DNA of 58,504 nt from Caballeronia mineralivorans PML1(12) (GTDB taxonomy: Bacteria; Pseudomonadota; Gammaproteobacteria; Burkholderiales; Burkholderiaceae). Below, piece by piece: positions 33,144 to 42,115 of this stretch. The position numbers were made by a program, and so were the translations under genes. A model generated the notes under the pieces. It saw only the letters and a list, made by a program, of their open reading frames with translations, had not been told where the DNA came from and did not search any database. Each line of letters opens with the position of its first letter. Position 1 is the stretch's first letter. The stretch lies in contig NZ_AEJF01000135.1 in the NCBI RefSeq assembly GCF_001028175.1, forward strand, positions 1 to 58,504, written 5' to 3'.

Positions 33144-33907
33144 TGCTGAAGCTCGATCATCTCGTCATCAACACACGGTTCGATACCGACGCTGCTCAAC
33201 GCACCTTCGAGCAACTCGGCTTCACGGTTACGCCGCGCGGGTATCACACGCTCGGTTCGCTCAATCACGCGATCGTGTTCGATGACCACTATCTTGAACT
33301 TATCGGTTTGCCAGCCGATGGCAAGACCGTGCGCCAGGAGATTGTGTCGAGTCCGCTCGGCGCCGATGGTCTCGTGTTCCGCACCTACGATCCGGCTGCG
33401 ACCTTCGATACCTTGCGCCGCGCCGGTTTCGATGCCACACCACCGCAGACCTTCTCGCGGCCCGTCGAGCCCCATGGCGATGCAAGGTTCGCCACGGTCC
33501 GACTGAAGCCTGGTCAACTCGACGGCGGCAGGGTTTATTTCTGCCAGCATCTGACACCCGAGCTGGTTTTCCGCAGCGAGTGGCAGAGTCATTCGAACGG
33601 CGCGGAGGGTTTAAGCGCGCTGCATCTGATCGATGTTGCGCCTGAGCCATATGTGCAGCTCGGCGAGATCGAGGCGGGCTTCGGGCTGGTGTACTGGACG
33701 CGTGCAGATTTCTACGCGCATTTCGGCACGGTCGCGCAGTACGTGGCTGCACATGGCCCGCGTTATGCCGCGATCACCGTGCGCACGCCGGCCTGGCGAT
33801 CGGTGGGTGAGAGCGCGGACGCGGCGGGTTTCCCGACTGACATCGAGGTGCAACGCGCGCTCGTCGCGCTGCCTCGCTTCGACACCTTGCTGGAATTCAC
33901 TCCATGA
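33143..33907 (+). CDS. VOC-superfamily (glyoxalase-like) protein
   Basis: 254 residues. LKLDHLVINTRFDTDAAQRT and NHAIVFDDHYLELIGLPADG show the metal-binding H and E of a VOC half, and a second, less conserved half follows. This long single-chain form matches the glyoxalase-like domain proteins of Proteobacteria, whose reactions are mostly unknown; ring-cleaving dioxygenase-like or isomerase-like activity is possible. Start and stop codons overlap both neighbours (TGATG and ATGA), so it is translationally coupled within the operon. Confidence 0.85.
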   Translation: MLKLDHLVINTRFDTDAAQRTFEQLGFTVTPRGYHTLGSLNHAIVFDDHYLELIGLPADGKTVRQEIVSSPLGADGLVFRTYDPAATFDTLRRAGFDATPPQTFSRPVEPHGDARFATVRLKPGQLDGGRVYFCQHLTPELVFRSEWQSHSNGAEGLSALHLIDVAPEPYVQLGEIEAGFGLVYWTRADFYAHFGTVAQYVAAHGPRYAAITVRTPAWRSVGESADAAGFPTDIEVQRALVALPRFDTLLEFTP

Positions 33908-35457
33908 CTGTCCCGACGAATCTCGGCGCGTTGATCGCACGTGACGCACACGACGCTGACGCGCTCGCCATTATCGGTCTGGACGACGGTTTCAACGAGC
34001 GTCGATACACCTTCGCCGAACTCGATGCTCTCGCCGATGCAGTAGCCCATACGCTCGCCGCTCAATACACGCGAGGCGAGCGCATCGCAGTGCTTGCTGC
34101 CAACTCGCCGGACTATGTTGCGACGACGCTCGGCATCATGCGCGCAGGGCTGGTTGCCGTGCCGGTCAACTATAAATTCCCACGGGCGCTGATTGCGGAT
34201 GTGATCGCGGACAGCGGGGCGCGTCTCGTCTTCACCGATCCGCAACGTTTCGCCGATGCTCCGGTTAGTTTGCCGCGCGTGGTATTCGACGGCGAGCAAG
34301 ACGCCGACGGCGCGCAAGGATTTGCATCGTTTATCGTGGAAGCAAAAGCGCGGAGCCAGACGTTCGAGCCCATCGTTCCGCATGAAAAAGAAGCCGCGTT
34401 GTTCCTCTATACATCGGGCTCGACAGGCCGGCCGAAGGGCGTCGTGCTCTCGCACGCGAGCCACCTCTGGGTGGTCGAGACACGCTTGAAAGCGCAGCCG
34501 CTGGACGGTGAGCGCGTGCTGATCGCCGCGCCGCTTTATCACATGAACGCGCTCGCGCTGGTGTTTCTCGCGCTTGCCGCGCGCGCCACGACTGTGCTGA
34601 TGCCGGCCTTCAACGCACGCAATTACATTCGCGCCATCGATACATATCGATGCACATGGCTCACCTCCGTGCCGCCGATGATCTCCATGATGATGCAGGA
34701 GCGTGAACTGCTCGCACGCACGGATCTGTCGTCGGTGCGTTACGTGCGGATGGGCTCGGCGCCGGTCAGCGGCGCGTTGCTCGCCCGGACTCACGCGCTG
34801 CTGCCGAACGCGAAGGTCATCAACGCGTACGGCACGACCGAGGGCGGACCGGTCGTGTTCGGGCAGCATCTTGCCGGCTTGCCTACGCCGCCGCTCGCGA
34901 TCGGCGCGGCGCATCCGCAAGTCGAACTTCGTCTCGTCGACACCAACGGCGAACTCGCCGGCGAAGGAGAACTGGAGATGCGCAGTGCGGGCCTGATGAA
35001 CGGTTATCACAACCGCCCGGACCTTGCGCCGCCGATCACCCCGGACGGTTTTTATCGCACGGGCGATGTGTTTCGCCGCGATGAAAACGGCTTCTATACG
35101 TTTATCGGACGACGCGACGACATGTTCGTCTCCGGGGGAGAAAACATCTTTCCGGGCGACGTGGAAAAGATGCTGGAACGGCATCCGTCTATCCAGCAAG
35201 CGAGTGTGATTCCCGTCGACGATGCCATCAAGGGCACGAAGCCGGTAGCGTTTGTGGTGTTGAAACCGGGTGCGCAATTGAGCGCGGAGGCGGTGAAAGC
35301 GTTTGCGTTGGAACACGCGCCCGCGTATCAGCATCCGCGGCAAGTCTGGTTCGTCGACGCGTTCCCGCTCGCGTCGACCAACAAGATCGACCGGGCGGTT
35401 TTAAAGCGCGAAGCGGCAAAGCGGTTGACGGATGACGGGCACCGGGAGAAGGCCTGA
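33904..35457 (+). CDS. AMP-dependent acyl-/aryl-CoA synthetase
   Basis: 517 residues of the ANL superfamily. The P-loop is LFLYTSGSTGRPKGVVLSH and the adenine motif is NAYGTTEGGP. YRTGDVFRRDENGFYTFIGR leads into the hinge, and LASTNKIDRAVLK near the end holds the catalytic lysine. It activates a carboxylic acid with ATP and CoA in the cytoplasm. As the last gene of the GntR-ABC operon it gives the imported substrate its CoA handle, after which the MDR protein, VOC protein and thioesterase act. Chain length and ring specificity cannot be read. Confidence 0.92.
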   Translation: MTVPTNLGALIARDAHDADALAIIGLDDGFNERRYTFAELDALADAVAHTLAAQYTRGERIAVLAANSPDYVATTLGIMRAGLVAVPVNYKFPRALIADVIADSGARLVFTDPQRFADAPVSLPRVVFDGEQDADGAQGFASFIVEAKARSQTFEPIVPHEKEAALFLYTSGSTGRPKGVVLSHASHLWVVETRLKAQPLDGERVLIAAPLYHMNALALVFLALAARATTVLMPAFNARNYIRAIDTYRCTWLTSVPPMISMMMQERELLARTDLSSVRYVRMGSAPVSGALLARTHALLPNAKVINAYGTTEGGPVVFGQHLAGLPTPPLAIGAAHPQVELRLVDTNGELAGEGELEMRSAGLMNGYHNRPDLAPPITPDGFYRTGDVFRRDENGFYTFIGRRDDMFVSGGENIFPGDVEKMLERHPSIQQASVIPVDDAIKGTKPVAFVVLKPGAQLSAEAVKAFALEHAPAYQHPRQVWFVDAFPLASTNKIDRAVLKREAAKRLTDDGHREKA

Positions 35458-35476
35458 AGGGCGCGAACTATCAACT

Positions 35477-35516
35477 TATATCATCAAGTTTGATATATTT
35501 AATATCCGATGATATA
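35477..35516. other. AT-rich nested inverted repeats between convergent genes
   Basis: TATATCATC (35477-35485) and GATGATATA (35508-35516) are inverted repeats. Inside them ATATCA and TGATAT form a second, nested pair. The stretch is almost GC-free in a GC-rich region. It may be a terminator-like structure or a protein-binding site. Confidence 0.45.
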
Positions 35517-35566
35517 GCTCGATAGACGCGTTCTCCAAAACCTTCAACCCCCATCCTCAAGACCAA

Positions 35567-37294
35567 TCAGTGCTTGTTCACCGGCGCAAACAACTTGTCG
35601 TACGCAGCGAGCAATTTGCCGTGAATAGCGCTTCCTTCCATATCGGCTCCAAGCTTGGGCAGGCCAAAGAAACGCTCCTTGCCGTCGAGCAACGCTTCCG
35701 CCTGACGCAGCGTTTGCGCGCCGTAAAGCAACGTGAGCGAGTGCTTGAAATCCTCCGGCTCATCAAGATTCAACAGCGCCTCGACACACCGGTAAACCAG
35801 CCAGCGCCCGTGGTTCATCTGGCGATAATGGTGGATCCAGTCGCAGCCTTCACGCGCGGCCTCCGTATCGCCGATAGCCGGCGCCGGCAAAGTCTTCAGT
35901 TCTCCGATACGCAGCTCCTTCCATGTCGTCCCCACTGGCACGGCCAGCCCGAGAATTTCCCATAGCGGCCTTTCGTCGCCCAGGTTCATTGTCTGCAGAT
36001 CGTCGAGCAGCGTGCGGCATTCATCGTCGTCGAGTTCGTTCAGGCGGATGAGCCCCGGACGGATCTCGTTACCCACGCTGTTGTTCTCCCATTGCAGATC
36101 TTCGACCGGATAAATCTCCGACATGCCGGGCACGAGAATGCGGCATGCATCGACATCGAGTTCTTCGAAATCGGAGATATAAACGTCCTTGCCTTCAGCC
36201 GCGATACACGCGCACAGCCAGTCGTAATCCTCTTGCGTCGTCGTGCTGAAGTTCCAGTCCGCGAACGCGTGATCGGCTTCTTCGCCAAGGAAATCCCAGC
36301 TCACCACGCCGCTCGAATCCACAAAGTGAATCTCGAGATTCGCTACCGCGGTGATCTCGTCCATATCGAAACCGGGTTCAGGGAAGTTCTCCAGCGACTC
36401 GAGCGACTGGCCTTGCAGCAACTCGGTCAGCGCACGTTCAAGCGCGATCTCGAAGCGCGGATGCGCACCGAAACTCGGAAACACGCCCTGATCTTTCGGA
36501 TGCAGCAAGGTCACGTTCATCACCGGATAACGGCCGCCCAGCGACGCGTCCTTCACCAGGATGCCGAAGCCCGCATCGCGCAACGCCTTCACGCCGGCCG
36601 CAATGCCGGGGTACCGCGCGATCACTTCTTCGGGTACATCGGGCAGGCACAATCCCTCGCTGATAATGCGGTACTTCACGTGCCGCTCGAAGATCTCGGA
36701 CAGCGCCTGCGTGCGCGCTTCGAGCTTCGTATTGCCCGCCGACATGCCGTTGCTCACATACAGGTTGCCGATGAGATTCACCGGGAACCACGTGATCTCG
36801 CCGTCACGCAAACGCGTATACGGCAGCGCGCAGATGCCGCGATCCACGTTGCCCGAGTTCAGATCGACCATCACCGAGCCGTCGATATCGCTATCTGGGT
36901 TATAGAACGCATGCAGTTCGGGATTCAGCAATTCGGCCGGCCATGCGCCGTCGTCGGTGGGGGCGAACCAGTGTTTTTGCGGGCAGTGCACGAACGGGCG
37001 CTCGGCGCGCGTCTGTCCGAGATAGAAGTGGGTCCAGAAATAGTGACAGCCCAGGCGCTCGAAGAACTCGCCGAGCGCGCTCGCGCGCGCGGCGAGTTCC
37101 GACGCGCCCTTGCCGTTGGTGAACAGCAGCGGACAATCCTTGTCGCGCATGTGCACCGACCAGATGTTCTCCGCCGGATTGAGCCACGAGCTTTCCTCGA
37201 GGAAAAAGCCGCGCGCCGCGAGCTTCTGCTACATGGTGGCGATGGAAAATTCGAGCGATGCGTCCTTGCCGGGAATGAAGCTTTCGGTTTGCAT
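35567..37294 (-). pseudogene. ycaO: ycaO-type gene (ribosomal S12 methylthiotransferase accessory factor) with an amber codon
   Basis: The frame from ATG 37294 reads MQTESFIPGKDASLEFSIAT then M, then an in-frame TAG at 37229-37231. It continues QKLAARGFFLEESSWLNPAE into a full-length YcaO protein of about 575 codons. E. coli YcaO has Gln at the amber position, so a CAG to TAG change is the likely event. The rest is well preserved, with FTNGKGASELAARASALGEF, GNLYVSNGMSAGNTKLEART, SLGGRYPVMNVTLLHPKDQG and FGAHPRFEIALERALTELLQ, so the loss looks recent. Restart at a GTG/ATG pair near 37156-37162 could yield a protein lacking about 45 residues. E. coli YcaO assists RimO in beta-methylthiolation of ribosomal protein S12. 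Confidence 0.85.
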
Positions 37295-37368
37295 GATGTG
37301 GTGCCTTTATCTAGGTCGAGGAGGAGTGTCAGGTGTCGGTGGGTGAAAGGCGTGACGTGGCGCGCGAG

Positions 37369-38004
37369 TTACGCACGGCGTCTGAACCATCCCGTGAGCG
37401 ACAAGCGGTCGCGCGTCGCGGGCAATACTTCGTGGAGCATGTCGGCGGATAAAAACACCGCGATCCGGCTGCCGACCGGCGAGATGTCCTGCGTGCTCAA
37501 ACCTTCCGGATGCAGCCGTAAAGCGCCGCCGTGCTCGGGCAGCCAATCCGCATTCAGATAGACGATGACGGACACGGTCCGGCTGTCGTCGTGGCGAAAC
37601 TGGTCGCGGTGCAGCATGTATGAAGCCCCCGGCGCGTAGAACGCGAAATGGCTTTCGTATTCATCGAGACCCAGGAAAAGCCCGCGATTCAACGCGATGC
37701 GCAGCGTTTCCATGATCGCGAGATATCGGTCGCAGGCGTCCGATTGTCCCGCCTCCAGCCACTGGATCTGGTCGCCGCGCACGCCGGGCTGAAGCGAGCG
37801 CGCCGCGCCCTGGCTGACACGCGCCAAGGTCAGTGTGCCGGCCGCCGCGAGCGCGGCGCATTCTAGCGCCAGCGCGAGGGTCAGGTCCGGCGGCAAAAAA
37901 ATGTCCTGCTCCGACCAGCCGTGTTCATGAACGGCATCGACGATAAGACGATGCAGGCCATCTGCGGACGCATCGGAATGCGCCGGCGGGTGCGATCGGG
38001 TCAC
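37369..38004 (-). CDS. 2OG-Fe(II) oxygenase family protein
   Basis: 211 residues, cytoplasmic. The iron triad is H132-x-D134 in YMLHRDQF and H191 in HEVLPATRDRLSLTGWF, with R200 placed to bind 2-oxoglutarate. The layout resembles prolyl-hydroxylase-like and PiuC-like oxygenases, whose bacterial members often modify proteins or siderophores. It lies 74 bp upstream of the broken ycaO on the same strand, so the two were probably co-transcribed. A link to ribosomal protein modification is a guess from this neighbourhood. Confidence 0.87.
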   Translation of the reverse strand: MTRSHPPAHSDASADGLHRLIVDAVHEHGWSEQDIFLPPDLTLALALECAALAAAGTLTLARVSQGAARSLQPGVRGDQIQWLEAGQSDACDRYLAIMETLRIALNRGLFLGLDEYESHFAFYAPGASYMLHRDQFRHDDSRTVSVIVYLNADWLPEHGGALRLHPEGLSTQDISPVGSRIAVFLSADMLHEVLPATRDRLSLTGWFRRRA

Positions 38005-38165
38005 TGCGGGTTCCTTCGAACGAAGGTGCTGGGTGGAAATTCGGACGGTCGTCCGACGCGGGGCGTCGGACAGGCGGGTATCGATGAGATGGGGCTTTAA
38101 TCTGAGCGGGAGATATTAACACCGGCGTCTGACGGTTCCTGTGTTGTCCATGGTGCGCCTTTGCC

Positions 38166-39065
38166 CTACGTGAGCCTGGCTGGTACCAAAAACCGTTCGG
38201 CAAGGAAGTCGATAAACACTCGCAATCGCGGTGGCAAAGTGCGGCTCGTCGTCCATATCACGCTCAAATCTATGACCTGCTCGACGTGCTCGTCGAGTAC
38301 CGTGCACAGGGCGCCGTCGGCGAGCGCGGCACGAATCGAAAAGTCCGGCAGACAGGCGATTCCCAAGCCGCGAAGCGCAAAGCACAGGCGGGTCTCGATG
38401 TTGTTGCAGATCATCGATATCGGTACGTTGACTTCGCGTTCTTCGGCCTCGCGGCGAAGCGGCCAGATCTGCAGCTTTCCGGTGTTCGGGAAGCGGTAGT
38501 GAAGGCAGATGTGATTCGCCAGATCGGTAGGTTTGACGGGCACGCCCCGCTTCGCGAAGTAGTCCGGCGATCCGGCGAGCAGCAGCTGGAACGAGCCGAG
38601 CAAGCGCGCCGAAAGACGCGAGTCGGATAGCGCGCCGGTGCGTACGACGGCGTCGAATCCTTCTTCGATCACATCGACCATCCGGTCGCTGAAATCCAGG
38701 TCGAGCTCGATCTCCGGATATTGCAGCATGAAGTCGGCGAGCACGGGTAGAACCAGTGAACTGACCAGCGGCAGGCTGACGCGCAGACGCCCGCGTGGCA
38801 CCTCGGAGCTTTGCGACAACTCGAGTTCGGCCGCTTCGATCTCCGCAAGAATTCTCCGGCTGCGCTCGAGAAACAATGTCCCTTCCGATGTCAGCGTGAT
38901 GCTGCGCGTACTGCGATGGAACAAGCGCACACCGAGCCGCTCCTCGAGTCGCGCGACGCGCTTGCCGACAGCCGAAGCCGAGACGCCAAGCAAGCGGCCC
39001 GCGGCGACGAAACTTCGCGTCTCGGCGACCTGGATAAAAACCATGAATCCACTCAAGCTTTCCAC
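38166..39065 (-). CDS. LysR-family transcriptional regulator
   Basis: 299 residues. The winged helix has FIQVAETRSFVAAGRLLGVS and SAVGKRVARLEERLGVRLFH, followed by RRILAEIEAAELELSQSSEV, the CrgA-like linker, and a two-lobed effector domain. It is divergent from the serine hydrolase-MFS pair starting at 39179, its probable target. The 113-bp intergenic space is right for a shared LysR site, though no clear operator was picked out by eye. Confidence 0.92.
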   Translation of the reverse strand: MESLSGFMVFIQVAETRSFVAAGRLLGVSASAVGKRVARLEERLGVRLFHRSTRSITLTSEGTLFLERSRRILAEIEAAELELSQSSEVPRGRLRVSLPLVSSLVLPVLADFMLQYPEIELDLDFSDRMVDVIEEGFDAVVRTGALSDSRLSARLLGSFQLLLAGSPDYFAKRGVPVKPTDLANHICLHYRFPNTGKLQIWPLRREAEEREVNVPISMICNNIETRLCFALRGLGIACLPDFSIRAALADGALCTVLDEHVEQVIDLSVIWTTSRTLPPRLRVFIDFLAERFLVPARLT

Positions 39066-39178
39066 GCCGCGCTCCTATTGCGGACATCAACGTCCTGATT
39101 CAACGGAACTCTAGCCCAGTTTTTCTTTAGTCGCCGGATTCGTACCATCGACGCAATCCCCCTTCTGAAGGAATCGCC

Positions 39179-40378
39179 ATGTCTCGAAAGGATCACGTGC
39201 CCGGCGCATCGATTGCATCCGCGGCACGCCTGGACGCTGTTATTGACACTGCGCTTGCACAGCAGCGTCTGGTCGGCGCCGTTGTACTGGTTGCGCATAA
39301 CGACGCGCTGGTTTACCGCCGCGCCGCTGGATTCGCCGATCGTGAACTCGGGCAGCCGATGAGAGACGACGCACTGTTTCGCCTCGCCTCCATCTCCAAG
39401 CCGATTGTCTCGACCGCCGCGATGGTCCTGGTCGCGCAGCAGCGGCTGCAACTCGATGACACGATAGAACGGTGGTTGCCCGAATTCCGTCCTCGCCTGC
39501 CCGATGGTTCCGTCGCGCGGATCACCGTGCGGCAACTGATGTCTCACACGGCTGGACTGGGTTATCGCTTTCTTGAAGCAGACGAACAGGGACCGCTTGC
39601 ACGTGCGGGGGTATCGGACGGCATGGATCTGCCGGGTATCTCGCTGACCGAGAATCTGCGTCGCATCGCGAGCGTGCCGCTGTTGTACGCACCGGGTACG
39701 GCGTGGGGTTATTCGTTGGCGACAGACGTGCTCGGTGCGTTGATCGAACAGGTGAGCGACCGGCCGCTGAGTGACGCTGTTCACGACATGATCACCGGTC
39801 CGCTGGGTATGTCCAGCACCGCCTTCCATGCCACCGACGCGCAGCGGCTGGCGAGGCCTTATGTCAGCGACAAACCGCGTCCGCGTCGCATGCGCGAACG
39901 GGATACGGTGACGCCATTCGACGGCGCCGTCGGCATTCGATACGAACCCGCCCGCGCGCTTGATCGTCACGCCTTCGCATCGGGTGGTGCAGGAATGGTT
40001 GGCACTGCGAATGATTTTATGCGACTGCTCGAAGCGCTGCGAGAGGGGAGCGGCAAGCTGCTGCCGCAAGTGCTCGTCGATGAAATGGGCCGGAATCAGA
40101 CCAGCGAACTCGGACCGTCCGATGCGCCGGGTTTCGGCTTCGGATTGGGCTTTTCCGTGCTGCGCGACCCGGTTTCAGCCGGCTCGCCGGAGTCGCCCGG
40201 AACGTGGCGCTGGGGTGGCGCGTATGGCCACTCTTGGTTCGTCGACCGCGCGCGCGGCCTGAGCGTGGTCGCGTTCACGAACACGTTGTACGAGGGGATG
40301 TCCGGCGCGTTTGTCGCCGACTTGCGGGATGCGGTTTATGCCGCTTATGGCGTTGGCAGGAGCCTCGATCGTGAGTGA
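39179..40378 (+). CDS. Serine hydrolase of the beta-lactamase/class C family
   Basis: 399 residues. The nucleophile motif is S71-I-S-K74 in LFRLASISKPIVSTAAM. GYSLATDVLGALIE supplies the tyrosine motif, and GGAYGHSWFVDR stands in for the third (HxG-like) motif. These features fit esterases of the class C beta-lactamase fold (EstB-like) as well as D-amino peptidases. There is no clear signal peptide, which favours a cytoplasmic esterase over a beta-lactamase. The stop codon overlaps the GTG start of the MFS gene. Confidence 0.9.
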   Translation: MSRKDHVPGASIASAARLDAVIDTALAQQRLVGAVVLVAHNDALVYRRAAGFADRELGQPMRDDALFRLASISKPIVSTAAMVLVAQQRLQLDDTIERWLPEFRPRLPDGSVARITVRQLMSHTAGLGYRFLEADEQGPLARAGVSDGMDLPGISLTENLRRIASVPLLYAPGTAWGYSLATDVLGALIEQVSDRPLSDAVHDMITGPLGMSSTAFHATDAQRLARPYVSDKPRPRRMRERDTVTPFDGAVGIRYEPARALDRHAFASGGAGMVGTANDFMRLLEALREGSGKLLPQVLVDEMGRNQTSELGPSDAPGFGFGLGFSVLRDPVSAGSPESPGTWRWGGAYGHSWFVDRARGLSVVAFTNTLYEGMSGAFVADLRDAVYAAYGVGRSLDRE

Positions 40379-41585
40379 ACTCGACACCCGGAATCACATC
40401 TCGTTCACCGTCCCGGCGCAGCCGGACCGGTTGCCTATGTCCGGTTTGCTGGCGCTTGCCGCAGCCGGTTTCATCACGATACTGACCGAGGCGTTGCCGG
40501 CCGGCCTCCTCAGGCAGATGAGCGCCGACCTTGCGGTGTCGGACGCGCTGGTCGGGCAGCTCGTGACGCTTTACGCGATGGGATCGCTGCTGGCGGCTAT
40601 TCCGCTGGTGTCGGCCACGCGCAGTTGGCGGCGGCGTCCGCTGCTGCTTGCGGGTATCGCCGGGTTCATCGTGGTGAATACGATCACCGCAATATCGGCG
40701 AACTACACCTTGACGCTTGCCGCGCGGTTTGTTGCGGGCGTCTCCGCAGGCGTGGTGTGGTCGCTGCTTGCGGGGTATGCGGGGCGCATGGCGCCGGAGC
40801 ACCTGAAAGGCCGGGCAATAGCCATTGCCATGGTCGGCACGCCGCTCGCGTTGTCCCTGGGGATTCCTTTGGGCACGATGCTCGGCGCGACGGTGGGATG
40901 GCGATATACCTTCGGCGGAATCAGCGTCCTCGCGCTTTTGCTCGTTGGCTGGGTCTGGTGGAAAGTGCCCGATTTCGAAGGCCAGCCGGCTAGCCGGCGT
41001 GCACGGCTGGCGACGGTGCTGGCGTCGCCAGGCTTGAAGCGCGTGCTCGGCGCCATGCTCGCGTTCGTGCTGGCTCACAACATCCTGTACACGTACATCG
41101 CGCCCTTTCTTGCGCTGGCGCATCTGGAGAATCGCGTCGATGCAATCCTGTTCGTGTTCGGCGTGACCGCGTTGATAGGGATCGGGATTGTCGGTGCCCT
41201 GGTCGACCGGCGATTGCGGCAGCTCGTCCTTCTAAGCGTCGTTTTGTTTGCGCTTGCAGTCGTGGCGCTGGGTTCGGCGAGCAGTGTTCCGGCAGTGATC
41301 TATTTGGGCGTGGGCGCTTGGGGGCTGGCGTTCGGTGGTGCGGCCACCTTGTTCCAGACTGCGTCGGCGAATGCATCGGGCGCCGCTGCGGACCTCGCGC
41401 AGGCGATGGTCGTCACCGTCTGGAATGTTGCGATCGCTGCGGGTGGAGCATTGGGGGGAATAGCGATCGAATCATATGGTGCCGGAGCATTGCCCTGGGC
41501 TTCCGCCGCGCTGCTTGCGCTGGCGTTTCTGGTTGTGTGTTTTGCTTCGCGCAGCGGGTTTCCGTCGACGACGCAGACATGTTGA
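40371..41585 (+). CDS. MFS transporter (AraJ/NepI-like efflux type)
   Basis: About 404 residues and 12 membrane segments. LTEALPAGLLRQMSADLAVS is the first-helix signature of the DHA1 arabinose/purine-nucleoside efflux group. RSWRRRPLLLAGIAGFIVVN is the loop 2-3 motif, and RFVAGVSAGVVWSLLAGYAG the helix-5 antiporter region. The GTG at 40371 is chosen because CAGGAG precedes it and it overlaps the upstream stop codon; the earlier ATG at 40311 lies deep in the hydrolase gene. It probably exports a product of the hydrolase or a related drug-like compound. Confidence 0.9.
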   Translation: MSELDTRNHISFTVPAQPDRLPMSGLLALAAAGFITILTEALPAGLLRQMSADLAVSDALVGQLVTLYAMGSLLAAIPLVSATRSWRRRPLLLAGIAGFIVVNTITAISANYTLTLAARFVAGVSAGVVWSLLAGYAGRMAPEHLKGRAIAIAMVGTPLALSLGIPLGTMLGATVGWRYTFGGISVLALLLVGWVWWKVPDFEGQPASRRARLATVLASPGLKRVLGAMLAFVLAHNILYTYIAPFLALAHLENRVDAILFVFGVTALIGIGIVGALVDRRLRQLVLLSVVLFALAVVALGSASSVPAVIYLGVGAWGLAFGGAATLFQTASANASGAAADLAQAMVVTVWNVAIAAGGALGGIAIESYGAGALPWASAALLALAFLVVCFASRSGFPSTTQTC

Positions 41586-41649
41586 GCGTTTGATCGGCTC
41601 GCGCCGCTGGAGCCTCGACGGGTTCAGCGGCGCGAGCGAAACATGTTCG

Positions 41650-42098
41650 CTAGACCAAGGGCAACCACACTTCCGTCCGAAGCGCTTCCGGAGGAGTGAC
41701 TTCGGGCCGGTTCAGATTGACCTCCAGCGGCGGCTCGTCGCGAAGCTGTTCTCCCGATGACGGCAGCCAGTCCCGATACGCCGCCTTCCACGTCTGATGC
41801 AGCGTCGTATAGGGTCCGACGTGGGTAAAAACCGCATAACGGCCGCTCGCGACCGGTTGCCAGTTGAGCGTCCCGCAAAGCGCCAGGCCATCGGATTGCT
41901 CGCACTGCCCGCTGCCATCGAATAACCGAACACCAGGCCGGCGACAAAACGGCAATGCGGATCGTCCGGACCTTTGGGGTCGTCGGGAACCACGCTCATG
42001 TAACTCGACACCTGTTCACAAAGCCCGGCGCCGTTCACCACTCGCATCAACTCTCCAAACGCTTGTTGCGCCGCACGCATCATGTTGTTGTCGACCAT
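41650..42098 (-). pseudogene. GyrI-like effector-binding protein, frameshifted
   Basis: Two overlapping minus-strand frames each hold half of a GyrI-like (AraC effector-binding) domain. The first gives RAAQQAFGELMRVVNGAGLC and YMSVVPDDPKGPDDPHCRFV. The second, after a shift near 41920-41930, gives TLNWQPVASGRYAVFTHVGP, then YTTLHQTWKAAYRDWLPSSG and PPEALRTEVWLPLV. Joined, they make an almost complete domain; the first strands are missing because the frame starts right beside the 3' end of the LysR gene. The intact protein would bind a small hydrophobic ligand. A sequencing error is the alternative explanation. Confidence 0.75.
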
Positions 42099-42115
42099 GC
42101 CGCGCCCCGTGGCGG

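Noticed and set aside
33763..35343. A 526-codon minus-strand open frame
   Set aside because: It is antisense to the acyl-CoA synthetase and VOC genes and has no recognisable domain.
35567..37294. YcaO as part of a RiPP (thiazole/oxazole peptide) cluster
   Set aside because: The sequence follows the E. coli YcaO type, and there is no precursor peptide, dehydrogenase or E1-like partner nearby.
36092..37561. A 489-codon plus-strand open frame
   Set aside because: It lies antisense to ycaO and the 2OG-Fe(II) oxygenase gene, has no domain pattern, and results from the high GC of the real codons.
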